Positions 1 to 8,413 of a stretch of 64,000 nucleotides of DNA are shown here, piece after piece. Source of the DNA: Methanogenium sp. S4BF (lineage in GTDB: Archaea > Halobacteriota > Methanomicrobia > Methanomicrobiales > Methanomicrobiaceae); NCBI RefSeq assembly GCF_029633965.1, contig NZ_CP091277.1:1609940-1673939 (forward strand), in the 5' to 3' direction. How positions within the stretch are numbered: position 1 is the first letter of the stretch; every line of letters begins with the position of its first letter. Position numbers and translations under genes: made by a program. The notes below the pieces were generated by a model. The model saw only the letters and a list, made by a program, of their open reading frames with translations. It was not told the DNA's origin and did not search any database.

Positions 1-240
1 GATATGCTCGTTGTCCAGCAGGTAAAAGACCTGTGTCTTGTCGATATACCGTGAAAAGGCCCGCGAGTGAATAATCCGGTCGATGTCGCGGAAAAAGGGA
101 GGCCGGATGACCCGGTCCTCCGGCAGCCCCCCGTCCCTCCGTATGGCCGCATCGTCACGGCAGGCATGGGAAGAGAGAAGCGCTGCCTTCTCCTTTAGCC
201 TCCGGGTAATCGCATCGAGCTGTGCACCCGCTATCTCCAT
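1..240 (-). CDS. HD-domain dGTPase-like phosphohydrolase, N-terminal part
   Basis: The first 80 codons of a minus-strand gene that runs off the left edge, starting at an ATG at 240. Residues 46-59 (RPPFFRDIDRIIHS) followed by SRAFSRYIDKTQVF resemble the N-terminus of the HD-superfamily dNTP triphosphohydrolases, which cleave dNTPs to nucleoside and triphosphate. The HD motif itself lies outside the window. The gene follows the MATE exporter on the same strand after 27 bases, so the two may share a transcript. I see no clear Shine-Dalgarno sequence. The family call rests on sequence recall; substrate is unknown. Confidence 0.72.
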   Translation of the reverse strand, partial: MEIAGAQLDAITRRLKEKAALLSSHACRDDAAIRRDGGLPEDRVIRPPFFRDIDRIIHSRAFSRYIDKTQVFYLLDNEHI

Positions 241-267
241 GGTATGAGGATTGCCTGCCACACCACA

Positions 268-1653
268 TTAAACCGATTCTTCCGACCGGTCCCTCTCACG
301 GATCAGCTTCTGTGTAGAGAAACGTGCCCAGGCAAATCCAACGCCCGCACCGATGGTGTTCCCGATGACAAGGCCCCACCAGACCCCCGCAAGACCCCAC
401 CCGAGGGTGACTGCAAGAAGATAACAGGAGACGATGGTCAGGAAGATGGTGCGTATCAACGTCACGGTAAGAGCGTCCATGCCCCGCCCGAATCCCTGGA
501 GAAGAGACGCAGAGAACATGCCGAAGCCGATGGCAGGGAAGAAGAAGCAGACCGTCTGCAAAAAGATGACGAGGCCGGGATAGAGGTGGGCGGCATCATC
601 ACTATAGGTGAAGGCATGGGCAATATATGGGGCAAAGAGATAGACGGCGGCTGTTGCCGCAAGACTGATGCCGAGCCCCAGACGGATGGCATAAAGATGC
701 CCCTCCTCCGCCTTCCGGATGATGCCTGCCCCGTAGGCCGCCCCGCATACCGATACAACCGCCGTTGAGATGCCGAGAAGCGGGGTGACACCGATGGTGA
801 TCACCCGCCAGCCGGTGGTATAGATGGCGATACCATCTGTTGTTGCCACCATGAGAATGATGAGGTTGAGAGCGAAGGTCGTCGCAGCCATTGAAATATG
901 CTGCACAGATGCAGGAATGCCAACCTTCAGGATCTCCCGGGTGATCGGCCGGGAAAAGGAGAAACCGGCAAAGGATATCTGGACATGTGTATCCCGTTTC
1001 ACAAAGATCCACCAGAATATCGGAATGCAGGCAGTGATGAACGCAATAACCGTCGCCCACGCTGCTCCCTCCACCCCCATCCCCAGCCCGTATATGAAGA
1101 CCGGGTCAAGGATGATATTCACAAGAGAGCTCACAAGCATCACATACATCGTCCGTTTTGCATCCCCCTCACCGCGGAGCACTGCACTGCCGATGGCAAG
1201 AAAGAGAATGAAAAATGTGCCAAGGAAGATAATGTCCGCATACCCCGCGGCCATCACGGTGACCGGCGTGTCCCCGAGTATCAGGCCGAAGTAATCTGTT
1301 ACGATGAGTCCCGTGATGGTAATAATGACAGAGAACACGACCACCAGAACAGCTGTGTGGGTGGCGACACTGTTTGTGCCTTCCCGGTCACGCATGCCGA
1401 TATGGCGGGATACCGCAGCGCCCGCACCGACCCCCATGCCGTTTGCAAAGCCGAATACGGCAAAGAAGAACGGGAAGAAGAACCCGACCGCCGCAAGTGC
1501 GTCGGCACTGATGCCTGCCACCCAGAATGCATCGGTCAGGTTATAGATCGTCTGGAGGACCATGCCGACCATGACGGGCCAGGCAAGGCTGCGTATGGCC
1601 GGTTTCGGGTCGCCGAGAAGGGTTTCGACACCTGCTTTCATCTGACCCCTCAT
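268..1653 (-). CDS. MATE family multidrug/Na+ exporter
   Basis: 461-residue polytopic membrane protein of MATE (NorM/DinF) type, an antiporter that exports drugs or metabolites using Na+ or H+ gradients. The N-terminal stretch around residues 12-45 (GDPKPAIRSLAWPVMVGM, then IYNLTDAFWVAG) is the usual MATE start, and about twelve hydrophobic segments form two similar halves. Length is normal for the family. The ATG at 1653 is chosen because GGAGG lies about 8 bases upstream. An HD-domain gene follows closely downstream. The substrate cannot be predicted. Confidence 0.9.
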   Translation of the reverse strand: MRGQMKAGVETLLGDPKPAIRSLAWPVMVGMVLQTIYNLTDAFWVAGISADALAAVGFFFPFFFAVFGFANGMGVGAGAAVSRHIGMRDREGTNSVATHTAVLVVVFSVIITITGLIVTDYFGLILGDTPVTVMAAGYADIIFLGTFFILFLAIGSAVLRGEGDAKRTMYVMLVSSLVNIILDPVFIYGLGMGVEGAAWATVIAFITACIPIFWWIFVKRDTHVQISFAGFSFSRPITREILKVGIPASVQHISMAATTFALNLIILMVATTDGIAIYTTGWRVITIGVTPLLGISTAVVSVCGAAYGAGIIRKAEEGHLYAIRLGLGISLAATAAVYLFAPYIAHAFTYSDDAAHLYPGLVIFLQTVCFFFPAIGFGMFSASLLQGFGRGMDALTVTLIRTIFLTIVSCYLLAVTLGWGLAGVWWGLVIGNTIGAGVGFAWARFSTQKLIRERDRSEESV

Positions 1654-1847
1654 GTATTCTCCTCCGGCACGCAGAGGGACAGATCACAACCATTGCGGAT
1701 ACACCTGATGTCATACCAGATACAAACCACGGGCCAAAGACAGGTCCGAACTCCCTGAATACCATTCATCTGCCTTTTACTTAAACCGCGGAAATGATAA
1801 CCCTGCCCCGGAGAGGATGAGTCCTGCGAAAAAATGATGTAAAAAAG

Positions 1848-3191
1848 TTACCGGAGGGAGATCTCTTCTATGAGATACACCCGCATCGCTTCAGCAAGGG
1901 CACGGATCTTCTGCGGGTCATGGGCATCAGCGCAGGAAGGAATGGAGACTGTCATCTCCCCGCGGTAGGTGGAGACATAGCCACCGATACCTGGCGGGTA
2001 TACCTCCCGGGAGGTGAGGTACGCCTTCGTGACCTGCAGGGGGGTGCCATTCTCTCCATGCTGAAATGCTGCCGCCGGTGAAGGGATGGCGCCCACATTG
2101 CTCAGGAAGGGATTCTTCTCCCCGGTGAGGCGACATTCCTTTCCGAGACCGGCCATAAAGGCCTTCACCGCACCAACACCACCCGCATAGAGACGCTCAT
2201 ACAACACCATTGACCCCAGGCCGAAGTTCCCGTCCTTCATCTCCCGCATTGCCCGGGATACCGCAGGCAGGGCCGTACGCATCCCCTGACAGCAGGAGGG
2301 GGAAAGGGAAAGGCCATAGGCGACCGAGAGGTTGCTGATGCTGCGGGATGGCGGAGCAGGGAGATACCGGCGCAGGTCCATGGCACCGAAAATGTCCAGG
2401 CGGGGCGCTGCTGCATACCTGTCCCCGCAGACCTGCACAAGCGCACAGAACCAGGCCGCCATAATCCGGTCATTGAGGGTCACCCCGGCAGCCTTCCCGG
2501 CAACCCGGAGGGCGGTGACCTCGTCTGCTCCGGTCATACATGAATCCCAGACAAGCGGGCCGCACGGACCATCACGGCAGGGAAATGACCAGTTGTCCAC
2601 AAACGCAGATTCACGTTCATAAACAGCATCAAGTTCTTCTGCCGTGAACTGCGCACTGATGGCATCCGTGCCGCGGGGCTCCCAGGACGGCCCCTGAAAG
2701 ACAGGAGGTTTTCCTGCACATACCCGCCGGTAGGCATCCGCACACAGGGCCGCTGCCTGAAAGAGACCGTTTGCATCCATCGCCCCGTGGTGTGCGGAGA
2801 TGATGAGAACATCCCCGCGCCCTTCCCCTGCTTCAGCGCTCCGGCAGAGGCGCACATCCATCTGGGGACCGGCAAACGGATCGATTGAGACAAGCGGGAG
2901 GTGATTCGGATCAATCCCCGGGGAGATGTCGTGCACTGAGAAGGCGGGTTTTTCACCCATGCTGCACTGCCAGTAGCCCCGGTCATCTGCCTCACCGTAG
3001 TGCGACGAAAGGATGGGTGCCATCGTGCCGGCCGCCTCCACCGCTTTCTCCATGGCAGACAAATCAAAGGCGCCATCCGCCTGCATCACAAGGTGGAGCG
3101 TCGGATCACAGATCGCTGAAAAATGGATATTTGCGACATCAAACGCCGAAGCCGGGTGCATTCCGGCATGGCGGACCCGGGAGCTTTTCAT
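1848..3191 (-). CDS. condensation-domain-like acyltransferase
   Basis: Cytoplasmic protein of 447 residues. The motif HHGAMDANG at about residues 134-142 matches the HHxxxDG active site of the CoA-dependent acyltransferase/condensation superfamily (alcohol acetyltransferases, PapA-like enzymes, NRPS condensation domains). The second His is the expected catalytic base. The sequence DIFGAMDLRRYLP further on fits the second half of the fold. No peptide synthetase modules are nearby, so a free-standing acyl transfer to an alcohol or amine is more likely. A GTG lies two codons upstream at 3197, but GGTGA spaced six bases from the ATG at 3191 favours the latter. Substrate unknown. Confidence 0.75.
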   Translation of the reverse strand: MKSSRVRHAGMHPASAFDVANIHFSAICDPTLHLVMQADGAFDLSAMEKAVEAAGTMAPILSSHYGEADDRGYWQCSMGEKPAFSVHDISPGIDPNHLPLVSIDPFAGPQMDVRLCRSAEAGEGRGDVLIISAHHGAMDANGLFQAAALCADAYRRVCAGKPPVFQGPSWEPRGTDAISAQFTAEELDAVYERESAFVDNWSFPCRDGPCGPLVWDSCMTGADEVTALRVAGKAAGVTLNDRIMAAWFCALVQVCGDRYAAAPRLDIFGAMDLRRYLPAPPSRSISNLSVAYGLSLSPSCCQGMRTALPAVSRAMREMKDGNFGLGSMVLYERLYAGGVGAVKAFMAGLGKECRLTGEKNPFLSNVGAIPSPAAAFQHGENGTPLQVTKAYLTSREVYPPGIGGYVSTYRGEMTVSIPSCADAHDPQKIRALAEAMRVYLIEEISLR

Positions 3192-3263
3192 ATTCACTCA
3201 CCGAATCCGGGCTACAGGATGATATGCCTTTGTATCGACCCTGATAAAAAAGGATGAACTGCC

Positions 3264-3812
3264 TCAGGCAAGGAGAAGACAGAGGAGGCAGATCACCGGA
3301 GGTATCACCAGGTTATCTTCAATAGGTGAGACCAGTTCTGCGATGCCTGCCACAACTGCCGCTGCTGCCGCAGTGAGCGGAGAGAGAAGAAATACAAGAG
3401 GAATGAACGCTGCAACGATACCGCCTGCCGTGCCTTCCCACGATTTCCCGTTGAAGATACGATGCCGCCCGAAATGCAGCCCCGCAATCGTGCTGACCGA
3501 ATCAAGGACGGCAAGGGTGAGCACTCCTGCCACCACATAGTCTACCGGGAAGAAGATCAAACAGAACAACGCTGAGAGCACAAAACATACCGCTCCATAA
3601 CCGGGCATCCTTCCGGTGCGTTCAAGATTCTCCACCATCGCTGATGCAATCGGGACACGATATCCACGGTCAACAAGGTCAATGAGCACAAACCCGCCAA
3701 AGAGCCCAAGGGCAAGCACCATGATGGCATACTCCCTGCCAAGGAAGGCAATCGCAAGAGCGATAACGACACCAAACCCCAGATGCACCAGCTGACGGCA
3801 GTCTTCATTCAT
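3264..3812 (-). CDS. CTP-dependent polyprenol/dolichol kinase-like membrane protein
   Basis: 182-residue membrane protein with about six hydrophobic segments. It opens with RQLVHLGFG and carries the conserved block DSVSTIAG...GRHRIFNGKSWEGTAGG at about residues 104-130, followed by EDNLVIPP near residue 167. These belong to the dolichol kinase/phytol kinase/CdsA-like family, which phosphorylates isoprenoid alcohols using CTP and shares the fold of CDP-lipid synthesis enzymes. A role in archaeal polyprenyl-phosphate or lipid supply is inferred. It diverges from the K+ channel gene across a 150-base spacer. The exact substrate is unknown. Confidence 0.8.
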   Translation of the reverse strand: MNEDCRQLVHLGFGVVIALAIAFLGREYAIMVLALGLFGGFVLIDLVDRGYRVPIASAMVENLERTGRMPGYGAVCFVLSALFCLIFFPVDYVVAGVLTLAVLDSVSTIAGLHFGRHRIFNGKSWEGTAGGIVAAFIPLVFLLSPLTAAAAAVVAGIAELVSPIEDNLVIPPVICLLCLLLA

Positions 3813-3963
3813 TACCCGTTATTTGTGATACCCGTGGATAAATGCGCCGGAATCACCCCGCGAACAGTGACAGAACAGGAATACCGGAGAAGAGCAGGGG
3901 AAATGACCAGACCAAAACCCTGAATAAACCGGATAAAAAATACTAACACAGGAAGACAGAAGG

Positions 3964-4818
3964 ATGGGTCGGATTAAAAAGCGCGTATTTGAGATTGTAT
4001 CCTCGGCCAAAGAGGGTGACCGGACCAGTTTATTGTTTGACATGGTCATCATCTGCCTCATCATGCTCAGCGTGGCGGAACTGGTTCTCGCAAGCGTTCC
4101 CGGTATGCTGGACCACTATTTCTGGCTGTTTGTCATCGTTGAGATCGTCACCGCAGTCGTATTCTCCATTGAATATATCCTCAGGATGTGGTCATGCACC
4201 GCTGATGAACGCTACAAAAAACCCCTTGCCGGGCGAATCCGCTATGCCCTTACGCCGCTCGTCCTCATTGACCTGATCTCCATCCTCCCGTATTATCTCA
4301 CCCTCCTGATACCTGGTGTCAATGTCACATTCCTGCGGACACTCAGGGTATTTCGCTTCTTTAAACTGGGCAGATATTCGCGCTCTTTCCAGATCATGAT
4401 CCGCGTACTGAAGCGGAACAGTGAAGCCCTGCTGGGCACGGTCTTCATCATCATGGTTGTCCTCATCATCGCCGCCTCCCTGATGTACCAGATTGAATAT
4501 ACGGCCCAGCCGGAGGTCTTCTCCAGCATTCCTGAAGCGATGTGGTGGGGAATCGTCACCATCGCAACCATCGGATACGGCGATATGGTGCCAATAACAC
4601 CCGAGGGAAAAGTACTGGGCTTTGTCATCTCCCTGGTGGGCATCGGCCTCTTTGCCCTTCCCGCCGGTATTCTCGCATCAGGATTCTCCGAGGTCATCAA
4701 AGAAGATGAGGAGAAAAAGAAGAGAAAAAAAGCGGAAAATTACTGTATAGTTACACCGGAATTTGAAATATGCCCCCACTGCGGACGTGAAATCCGCCCG
4801 GAAGACAAAAAAGACTGA
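3964..4818 (+). CDS. voltage-gated potassium channel (six-TM, KvAP-like)
   Basis: 284-residue ion channel. Helices S1-S6 can be read. S4 has basic residues at three-residue spacing (R125, R128, R131, K134), the voltage-sensor pattern. The pore carries the K+ selectivity filter TIGYGD at 202-207. After S6 comes a charged tail ending in ICPHCGREI (one CxxC pair near residues 269-272), which could bind metal between subunits; only half of a normal zinc ribbon is present. A TATA-like stretch (GATAAAAAATAC, about 3931-3942) lies just upstream, giving a short leader. Function in K+ conductance follows from the filter; gating is inferred. Confidence 0.93.
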   Translation: MGRIKKRVFEIVSSAKEGDRTSLLFDMVIICLIMLSVAELVLASVPGMLDHYFWLFVIVEIVTAVVFSIEYILRMWSCTADERYKKPLAGRIRYALTPLVLIDLISILPYYLTLLIPGVNVTFLRTLRVFRFFKLGRYSRSFQIMIRVLKRNSEALLGTVFIIMVVLIIAASLMYQIEYTAQPEVFSSIPEAMWWGIVTIATIGYGDMVPITPEGKVLGFVISLVGIGLFALPAGILASGFSEVIKEDEEKKKRKKAENYCIVTPEFEICPHCGREIRPEDKKD

Positions 4819-4827
4819 AACGGTGTT

Positions 4828-5946
4828 TCAGCACCCTTTTTTCCCTGCATTCACCACAGACTCAATAAGCCAGAGGACACCCTCTGTCCCGATGAGCGGG
4901 CGGTGGCAGAGCATGGAATGTTTGCGAATGGGAATCGTCATCTGCACAAAGGGTACATCCGGTGCAAGGGTCGCTTCGTACCGGGACCCGATGATCAGAT
5001 CCGGTTCACCTGCTGCTATCATCCGCTTCACGGTTCCCAGGTCCGGGGCCCAGGTGCATACCGAATCCTCCTGTGGTTGATTGCGGGCTCCTGCACTGCA
5101 GATCTCCGCGTCGAGACAGGTGGTGAGCAGGTCTGCTGCCATGTCAAGGTAGCCTGCGATGCCGAAGAGGGCGACCCGCGGCGGATCGTTCGCACGGAGA
5201 TAACGGTCACATGCCTTCACCACCAGTTCTTCCGTCTCCTCACAGCAGTCCATGACCGGAGCACAGTCCGCATCCGGCATCGCATCCTGGAGGACAGAAA
5301 AGGTCGTCTCAATGGCATCCAGACCGAGAAGTGACCCTGCCGGCCGCCCGATGCCGGAGGCCACATCCGGGAGGGCTGTCACCGTCATCTCTGCCGGCCT
5401 GAGGGCTGAGGCCAGAGTATCGCTGCAGTACCGGGCCGCAACCGGGATGCCCGCACGGGCGAGCAGACGCTCTGCCTCCATACGGTTGCCCACGGCAAAG
5501 GGATCCGGCGAGAGCAGTCCGTCGATGTTCACCCCGCCCCGTGTCGGGTCGGTCTCTGCCGGGAGGGCTGCCAGCGCCAGCCGGTAGCCATCCATCATGT
5601 CACCACAGTAGCCGGGGGCATCGATGATGATGGGGTCACAACCGGCGCAGTATGTCCTGAGGTCCTCACCGATGGTTGCAGGAACACAGGAGTTGATGAC
5701 CACAATCCTCTCGCTGAAGGGCAGAAGACCTTCTGTTACCTCCTGCAGACGGTCACCGGTGCCGAAGATAATTTCGTCCTCCACCAGATAGGTGCAGTTC
5801 ACCGGGTCGGGAATGACCGAGTCTGCGTAGAAGTAGCACGCCGACGCCCCGTGGATGATAACACCGGCTCCGTCCAGTCCGGCCATTGCGGCAGCGGCGC
5901 CGATCATCGCACAGGGCCAGATCGGATTGATGCATGGCTTAGCCAT
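4828..5946 (-). CDS. nitrogenase-like component 1 subunit (NifD/NifK family), subunit B
   Basis: 372-residue member of the NifD/NifK/CfbD/BchN/BchB superfamily, the catalytic component that accepts electrons from a NifH-type ATPase. Cys12 (IWPCAMIGA), Cys37 (IHGASAC) and Cys87 (INSCVPATIGED) sit where the three P-cluster ligands of NifD or NifK lie; Cys5 is extra. The C-terminal block IGSRYEATLAP...CHRPLIGTEGV is the usual third Rossmann domain. At 372 residues it is far shorter than nitrogenase subunits (about 450-520) and close to CfbD-like minimal forms. It overlaps the preceding subunit gene by 8 bases, so the two are translationally coupled and probably form a heteromer. Substrate unknown. 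Confidence 0.82.
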   Translation of the reverse strand: MAKPCINPIWPCAMIGAAAAMAGLDGAGVIIHGASACYFYADSVIPDPVNCTYLVEDEIIFGTGDRLQEVTEGLLPFSERIVVINSCVPATIGEDLRTYCAGCDPIIIDAPGYCGDMMDGYRLALAALPAETDPTRGGVNIDGLLSPDPFAVGNRMEAERLLARAGIPVAARYCSDTLASALRPAEMTVTALPDVASGIGRPAGSLLGLDAIETTFSVLQDAMPDADCAPVMDCCEETEELVVKACDRYLRANDPPRVALFGIAGYLDMAADLLTTCLDAEICSAGARNQPQEDSVCTWAPDLGTVKRMIAAGEPDLIIGSRYEATLAPDVPFVQMTIPIRKHSMLCHRPLIGTEGVLWLIESVVNAGKKGC

Positions 5947-6991
5947 CGATAAACCTCCGCCACTGCCGGAGCATCCGCCGCAGGCCGAGTGTTCCTACCG
6001 GCATACAGAAGGGAATGGGAATGACCGTTCCCTCCTCAGCGACCCTGATGCCCACGGCCTCTGCCACCTCGGCAAACATATCCATCTCTGCCGACTGGAA
6101 CCCGAATGAATCAAAGGTCACATACTCACCTGCGAGGTCTGAAAATTCATCCGCGAGTGCGGCCTGCCGCTCCTCTTCGGCATGGACGGCTTCAGTGCTG
6201 TCACGGCCGGTGAGACGGGCCGCATCACGGATGAACTGCAGGGTTGCCGTGAGACCGACCGGAAACTCCGGAAGAGAGGGGATGCCGGTGCAGGCATTAA
6301 AATGGCGCCCGAGAATGCCGCTGGTGTCCTCCCGGAAGAGAGTCAGCCCCGCATCCCCGAACCTTTCGATATCCGCCACCGTGATGTCACGCACATAGCG
6401 GATGTTCACCTCAAGTCCCAGCATGCCGAGGATACGGGAGACCTCCTGGAAATTATCCTCGGCCTCAAACTCGAGGTTTTTCTCACCGATGATATTTACC
6501 GTGCCCCGGTTCCGGCCCGCGGGTGAGGGAGACGGAATAAAAGAAGAGAGGGCAGTAAGCGTACTGGTATACCCATCCGTGAAGGTGCCGCCAAGAAAGC
6601 CGGAGCTGGGCACATAGATGACCGGGCAGTCCCACGGCTGGCTGCAGATGCCTGCCACATCATCCCCGATGGTCTCGGAGACACAGGTGCTTGCAACGAC
6701 CACCGCGGCCGGGTCCTCACCGCATACAGCCGTCAGGGCATCGTGGAGCGCATCCTCGCCGCCGAATATGATCTCATCCTCGCCAAGACCGGTTGAGACT
6801 ATTTCCGGGATGCGGAAGATATCATGTTCGGCAAGGGTGGTGTGCAGGAGGGAGGTATTGATATGGGTGCACCCGTCCGGGCCGTGGATCAGGGTCACTG
6901 CATCTGTCAGAAAGGCACTGACCGAGAGGACGCCCATGACCGTACATCCCTCAAACCGTGAGGTGCGACCGTGCAAGTTCTTCGAGTTCAT
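5939..6991 (-). CDS. nitrogenase-like component 1 subunit (NifD/NifK family), subunit A
   Basis: About 350 residues if started at the ATG at 6991, inside the end of the NifH-like gene. That start keeps Cys16 (RFEGCTVMG), the first of three P-cluster-type cysteines; the others are Cys41 (IHGPDGC) and Cys103 ([12 protein letters not shown]). The next in-frame ATG (6937) would lose Cys16, and the frame is open upstream to 7093, where conservation is lost. No strong Shine-Dalgarno is seen, consistent with coupling to the upstream gene. The body shows the three-domain component-1 pattern ([37 protein letters not shown]). It is clearly different from subunit B, so this is a two-subunit component 1. 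Confidence 0.8.
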   Translation of the reverse strand: MNSKNLHGRTSRFEGCTVMGVLSVSAFLTDAVTLIHGPDGCTHINTSLLHTTLAEHDIFRIPEIVSTGLGEDEIIFGGEDALHDALTAVCGEDPAAVVVASTCVSETIGDDVAGICSQPWDCPVIYVPSSGFLGGTFTDGYTSTLTALSSFIPSPSPAGRNRGTVNIIGEKNLEFEAEDNFQEVSRILGMLGLEVNIRYVRDITVADIERFGDAGLTLFREDTSGILGRHFNACTGIPSLPEFPVGLTATLQFIRDAARLTGRDSTEAVHAEEERQAALADEFSDLAGEYVTFDSFGFQSAEMDMFAEVAEAVGIRVAEEGTVIPIPFCMPVGTLGLRRMLRQWRRFIDG

Positions 6992-7769
6992 GCATCTCGA
7001 GGGGGGTGGGGATGGTAAACGTGGTATTTTCCATAATCGTTCGGGCCAGCTGCCGGTACACCTCTGCCTGTTCTGACTCCGGCGCATACTCAATCACCGT
7101 ACGCTGGTTCACTTCAGCAATCTGGACAATATTGGCACGGGGAATATAGGCGACCATCCGTGAATTGACCCGTTCGGCAAATTCACGCACCAGTGCCTCC
7201 TCGCCGGGAATATTCTTCGCGTTGCAGATGACACCTGCCAGAGAGCAGACACTGCGTGTGCGCCGGGAAAGGCGTGCTATCGCCTTGCAGATGTTATTGG
7301 CCGCATAAAGCGACATGAACTCACCGGAGGTGACGAGGTATATCTCCTGTGCATATCCGTCACGCATCGGCATCGCAAACCCGCCGCAGACCACATCACC
7401 AAGGACATCATAGACGATGACATCACCGTAAAGGGCCTCCAGCCGCTGGAGCAGCTGAAATGTGGCGATGATCCCGCGGCCCGCACACCCGATGCCCGGT
7501 TCCGGTCCGCCTGCCTCAACACACCGGATACCCCCATACCCGGTGAACACCGCATCAGAGACCGCAATATTGGCATCACCGTGTTCACGGACAAGATCAA
7601 GGACGGTCGGAATCCATTCCCCCCACATCAGCATCCGGGTGCTGTCATGTTTCGGGTCACACCCGATCTGCATGACATCCAGCCCGCAGTCCGAGAGGGC
7701 TGCCGAGAGATTTGCCGAAGTGGTGGATTTGCCGATACCACCCTTCCCGTAGAGGGCGATCTGTTTCAT
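6951..7769 (-). CDS. NifH-like Fe-protein ATPase of a nitrogenase-like system
   Basis: 272-residue P-loop ATPase of the NifH/BchL/CfbC family, a homodimeric 4Fe-4S protein that passes electrons to a component-1 partner upon ATP hydrolysis. P-loop GKGGIGKST at 8-16, CDPKHDST at 37-44, and the two cluster ligands Cys95 (GIGCAGRG) and Cys128 ([10 protein letters not shown]) are all present. It is the first gene of a three-gene minus-strand operon with two component-1 subunits, so it presumably serves them. The ATG at 7769 is the only in-frame start (a TAG lies two codons upstream). CfbC of coenzyme F430 synthesis is the main alternative identity, but that enzyme works with a single CfbD partner. 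Confidence 0.88.
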   Translation of the reverse strand: MKQIALYGKGGIGKSTTSANLSAALSDCGLDVMQIGCDPKHDSTRMLMWGEWIPTVLDLVREHGDANIAVSDAVFTGYGGIRCVEAGGPEPGIGCAGRGIIATFQLLQRLEALYGDVIVYDVLGDVVCGGFAMPMRDGYAQEIYLVTSGEFMSLYAANNICKAIARLSRRTRSVCSLAGVICNAKNIPGEEALVREFAERVNSRMVAYIPRANIVQIAEVNQRTVIEYAPESEQAEVYRQLARTIMENTTFTIPTPLEMHELEELARSHLTV

Positions 7770-7791
7770 TGACTAAAGTTTTGTTGCGCAT

Positions 7792-7799
7792 GATATTTA
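7792..7799 (-). promoter_or_regulatory. TATA box for the nitrogenase-like operon
   Basis: TAAATATC on the minus strand, preceded by a purine-rich GGAGGAG that could act as BRE. It is centred about 27 bases before the ATG at 7769, which predicts a leaderless or nearly leaderless transcript. The same purine stretch looks like a Shine-Dalgarno for an out-of-frame ATG at 7791, which I take as a decoy. Confidence 0.5.
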
Positions 7800-7820
7800 C
7801 TCCTCCGCAAGAAAAGCGGA

Positions 7821-8330
7821 TCATTCATTCTGCCGGAGCAGCATCAGGCTGAGCGAGAGCAGAAGAATGGCTCCCGGCAGAATGAGACTTTCAGGGGTCA
7901 GGTTGGCATACCCCGTCTTTGTCGCTGTCTCGAGGAAATGCACAAAGAGGATAAAAACAATGACTTCACCCAGGATCATCTTCAGCTGAAAGATACTTGT
8001 TATCCTCAGCCATCCGGGAAAGGCGGCCTGTTCTTTTTTGTCATCCTCAACGAGAAAGAGATACAGGATGCCATAGGCAAAGATCATCATTACCAGCGCA
8101 AAGAGAAAGACATCGATGGCCTGTGCCAGCGAGACCGTTGCCAGATCACCCGGCGTAAGATATTCCGGGAGCGCTTCCCCGGTAAAAAACGGACGCTCAA
8201 AGAAATAGTAATAGAATGCTGATATTGTTTTTCCGACGCCGATAAAAAACATCAGCGCCGAGCCGAAAAGGGAGGCGACCGCCGCAATCAATACCAGATA
8301 GCGGACCCGTGTAAAATACTGCCAGACCAT
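7821..8330 (-). CDS. UPF0114 (YqhA-family) membrane protein
   Basis: 169-residue membrane protein with four predicted transmembrane helices. The opening (MVWQYFTRVRYLVLIAAVASL), the loop with DLATVSLAQAIDVFLFALVM and the C-terminal half (ITSIFQLKMILGEVIVFILFVHFLETA) match the YqhA/UPF0114 family, whose biochemical role is not established. A GTG three codons upstream (8339) is possible, but GGTG placed seven bases before the ATG at 8330 favours that start. It lies between the nitrogenase-like operon and trkH, on the same strand as both, without overlap. Confidence 0.78.
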   Translation of the reverse strand: MVWQYFTRVRYLVLIAAVASLFGSALMFFIGVGKTISAFYYYFFERPFFTGEALPEYLTPGDLATVSLAQAIDVFLFALVMMIFAYGILYLFLVEDDKKEQAAFPGWLRITSIFQLKMILGEVIVFILFVHFLETATKTGYANLTPESLILPGAILLLSLSLMLLRQNE

Positions 8331-8413
8331 TCGCCCCACCCCCCTTTGCTTTATCAGGACGAGGCATCTGTCTGCTCCCGTCCGTATTAATGATTGTCCA
8401 TCCGGTCCTCACA

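Noticed and set aside
898-1758. Long plus-strand frame opposite the MATE gene
   Set aside because: Antisense shadow of a GC-rich membrane-protein gene with clear family motifs on the other strand.
4828-7769. True nitrogen-fixation nifHDK operon
   Set aside because: Both component-1 subunits are over 100 residues too short and no nifI, nifE, nifN, nifB or Mo transport gene is near.
4828-7769. cfbCD of coenzyme F430 synthesis
   Set aside because: CfbC works with a single CfbD, while two different component-1 proteins are encoded here and neither looks to me like CfbD. Not excluded without a search.
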